Source: Burkholderiaceae bacterium (GTDB lineage: Bacteria; Pseudomonadota; Gammaproteobacteria; Burkholderiales; Burkholderiaceae). From it: 7,598 nt of DNA. The stretch's first letter is position 1. Every line of letters begins with the position of its first letter. Location: assembly GCA_023253905.1 (NCBI GenBank), contig JALREG010000436.1:1-7598 (forward strand), read 5' to 3'. This document shows, piece after piece, positions 7,476-7,598 of the stretch. The position numbers were made by a program, and so were the translations under genes. The notes under the pieces were generated by a model. It saw only the letters and a list, made by a program, of their open reading frames with translations. It was not told the DNA's origin and searched no databases.

Positions 7476-7598
7476 ATGAAGCCCTTTGTGGCCGCGGGCC
7501 TCCAAGCGCCCTATATCAATGGCGGGGTCAATCTTGGGTTGGATACAAAGATTCAGCCCTATCTGGGCCTGAATTCCTTGGCAGCACCCAATTGCGCC
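7476..7598 (+). CDS. Possible start of an unidentified gene, cut by the window edge
   Basis: An ATG at 7476 opens a frame that stays open for 41 codons to the right edge. The peptide alternates polar and nonpolar residues (GGVNLGLDTKIQPYLGLNSL), a pattern seen in beta strands, and G/C makes up about two thirds of its third codon positions. The frame is also open upstream across the end of the PhoD remnant, so the true start could be earlier or the gene could itself be broken. No strong ribosome site precedes the ATG. I do not recognise the family; an outer-membrane or other beta-rich protein is only a guess. Confidence 0.3.
   Translation, partial: MKPFVAAGLQAPYINGGVNLGLDTKIQPYLGLNSLAAPNCA

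Noticed and set aside
1..7598. CRISPR arrays, tRNA/rRNA genes, insertion sequences
   Set aside because: No repeat-spacer pattern, cloverleaf-like sequence, transposase motif or terminal inverted repeat was seen by eye on either strand.

Overview
The window looks like chromosome of a GC-rich proteobacterium, most likely beta- or gamma-class. This rests on strong G/C preference at third codon positions, a phosphonate uptake and catabolism cluster of the Pseudomonas/Burkholderia type, and a twin-arginine secreted PhoD-type phosphatase. This placement is an inference from gene content and base composition, not from a marker gene.

Positions 1-5055 hold a tightly packed plus-strand phosphonate operon. 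It opens with the last 52 codons of a phosphonate-binding protein (phnD) and the permease phnE. These are followed by phosphonoacetate hydrolase (phnA), a zinc-type alcohol dehydrogenase of the class repeatedly found in phosphonate operons, 2-aminoethylphosphonate:pyruvate aminotransferase (phnW), and a PhnZ-like HD-domain diiron oxygenase. The four catabolic genes nearly touch: gaps are 2 and 15 nt, and phnW and the HD gene overlap in ATGA. The expected scheme is import by PhnCDE, then PhnW converting 2-aminoethylphosphonate (AEP) to phosphonoacetaldehyde, and PhnA cleaving phosphonoacetate to acetate and phosphate. The aldehyde dehydrogenase joining those two steps (PhnY) is not in the window, nor is the Fe/2-oxoglutarate hydroxylase that normally feeds a PhnZ-type enzyme. 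The operon therefore carries two chemically different C-P cleaving enzymes, hydrolytic (PhnA) and oxidative (HD), and their intermediates are not fully accounted for.

Positions 5056-5134 are a 79-nt spacer with a good ribosome binding site at its end. It leads into phoD (5135-6871), a complete 578-residue metallophosphatase with a twin-arginine signal and a lipobox. It probably releases phosphate from organic esters outside the inner membrane, which fits phosphate or phosphonate scavenging nearby. Converging on it from the minus strand is the C-terminal remnant (6910-7461) of a second PhoD-like phosphatase of a different subtype. Recognisable PhoD sequence ends at an in-frame stop at 7462-7464, and nothing upstream in any minus-strand frame continues it. 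To the right, the plus strand has an open frame (from about 7476 to the window edge) with a beta-strand-like alternating pattern that I cannot name.

The most interesting observations are three. The HD oxygenase keeps every expected iron ligand but has Ala at the position where PhnZ has Glu27. The dehydrogenase keeps its catalytic zinc ligands but has lost all four structural-zinc cysteines without a length change. The second phoD breaks off abruptly at the right end.
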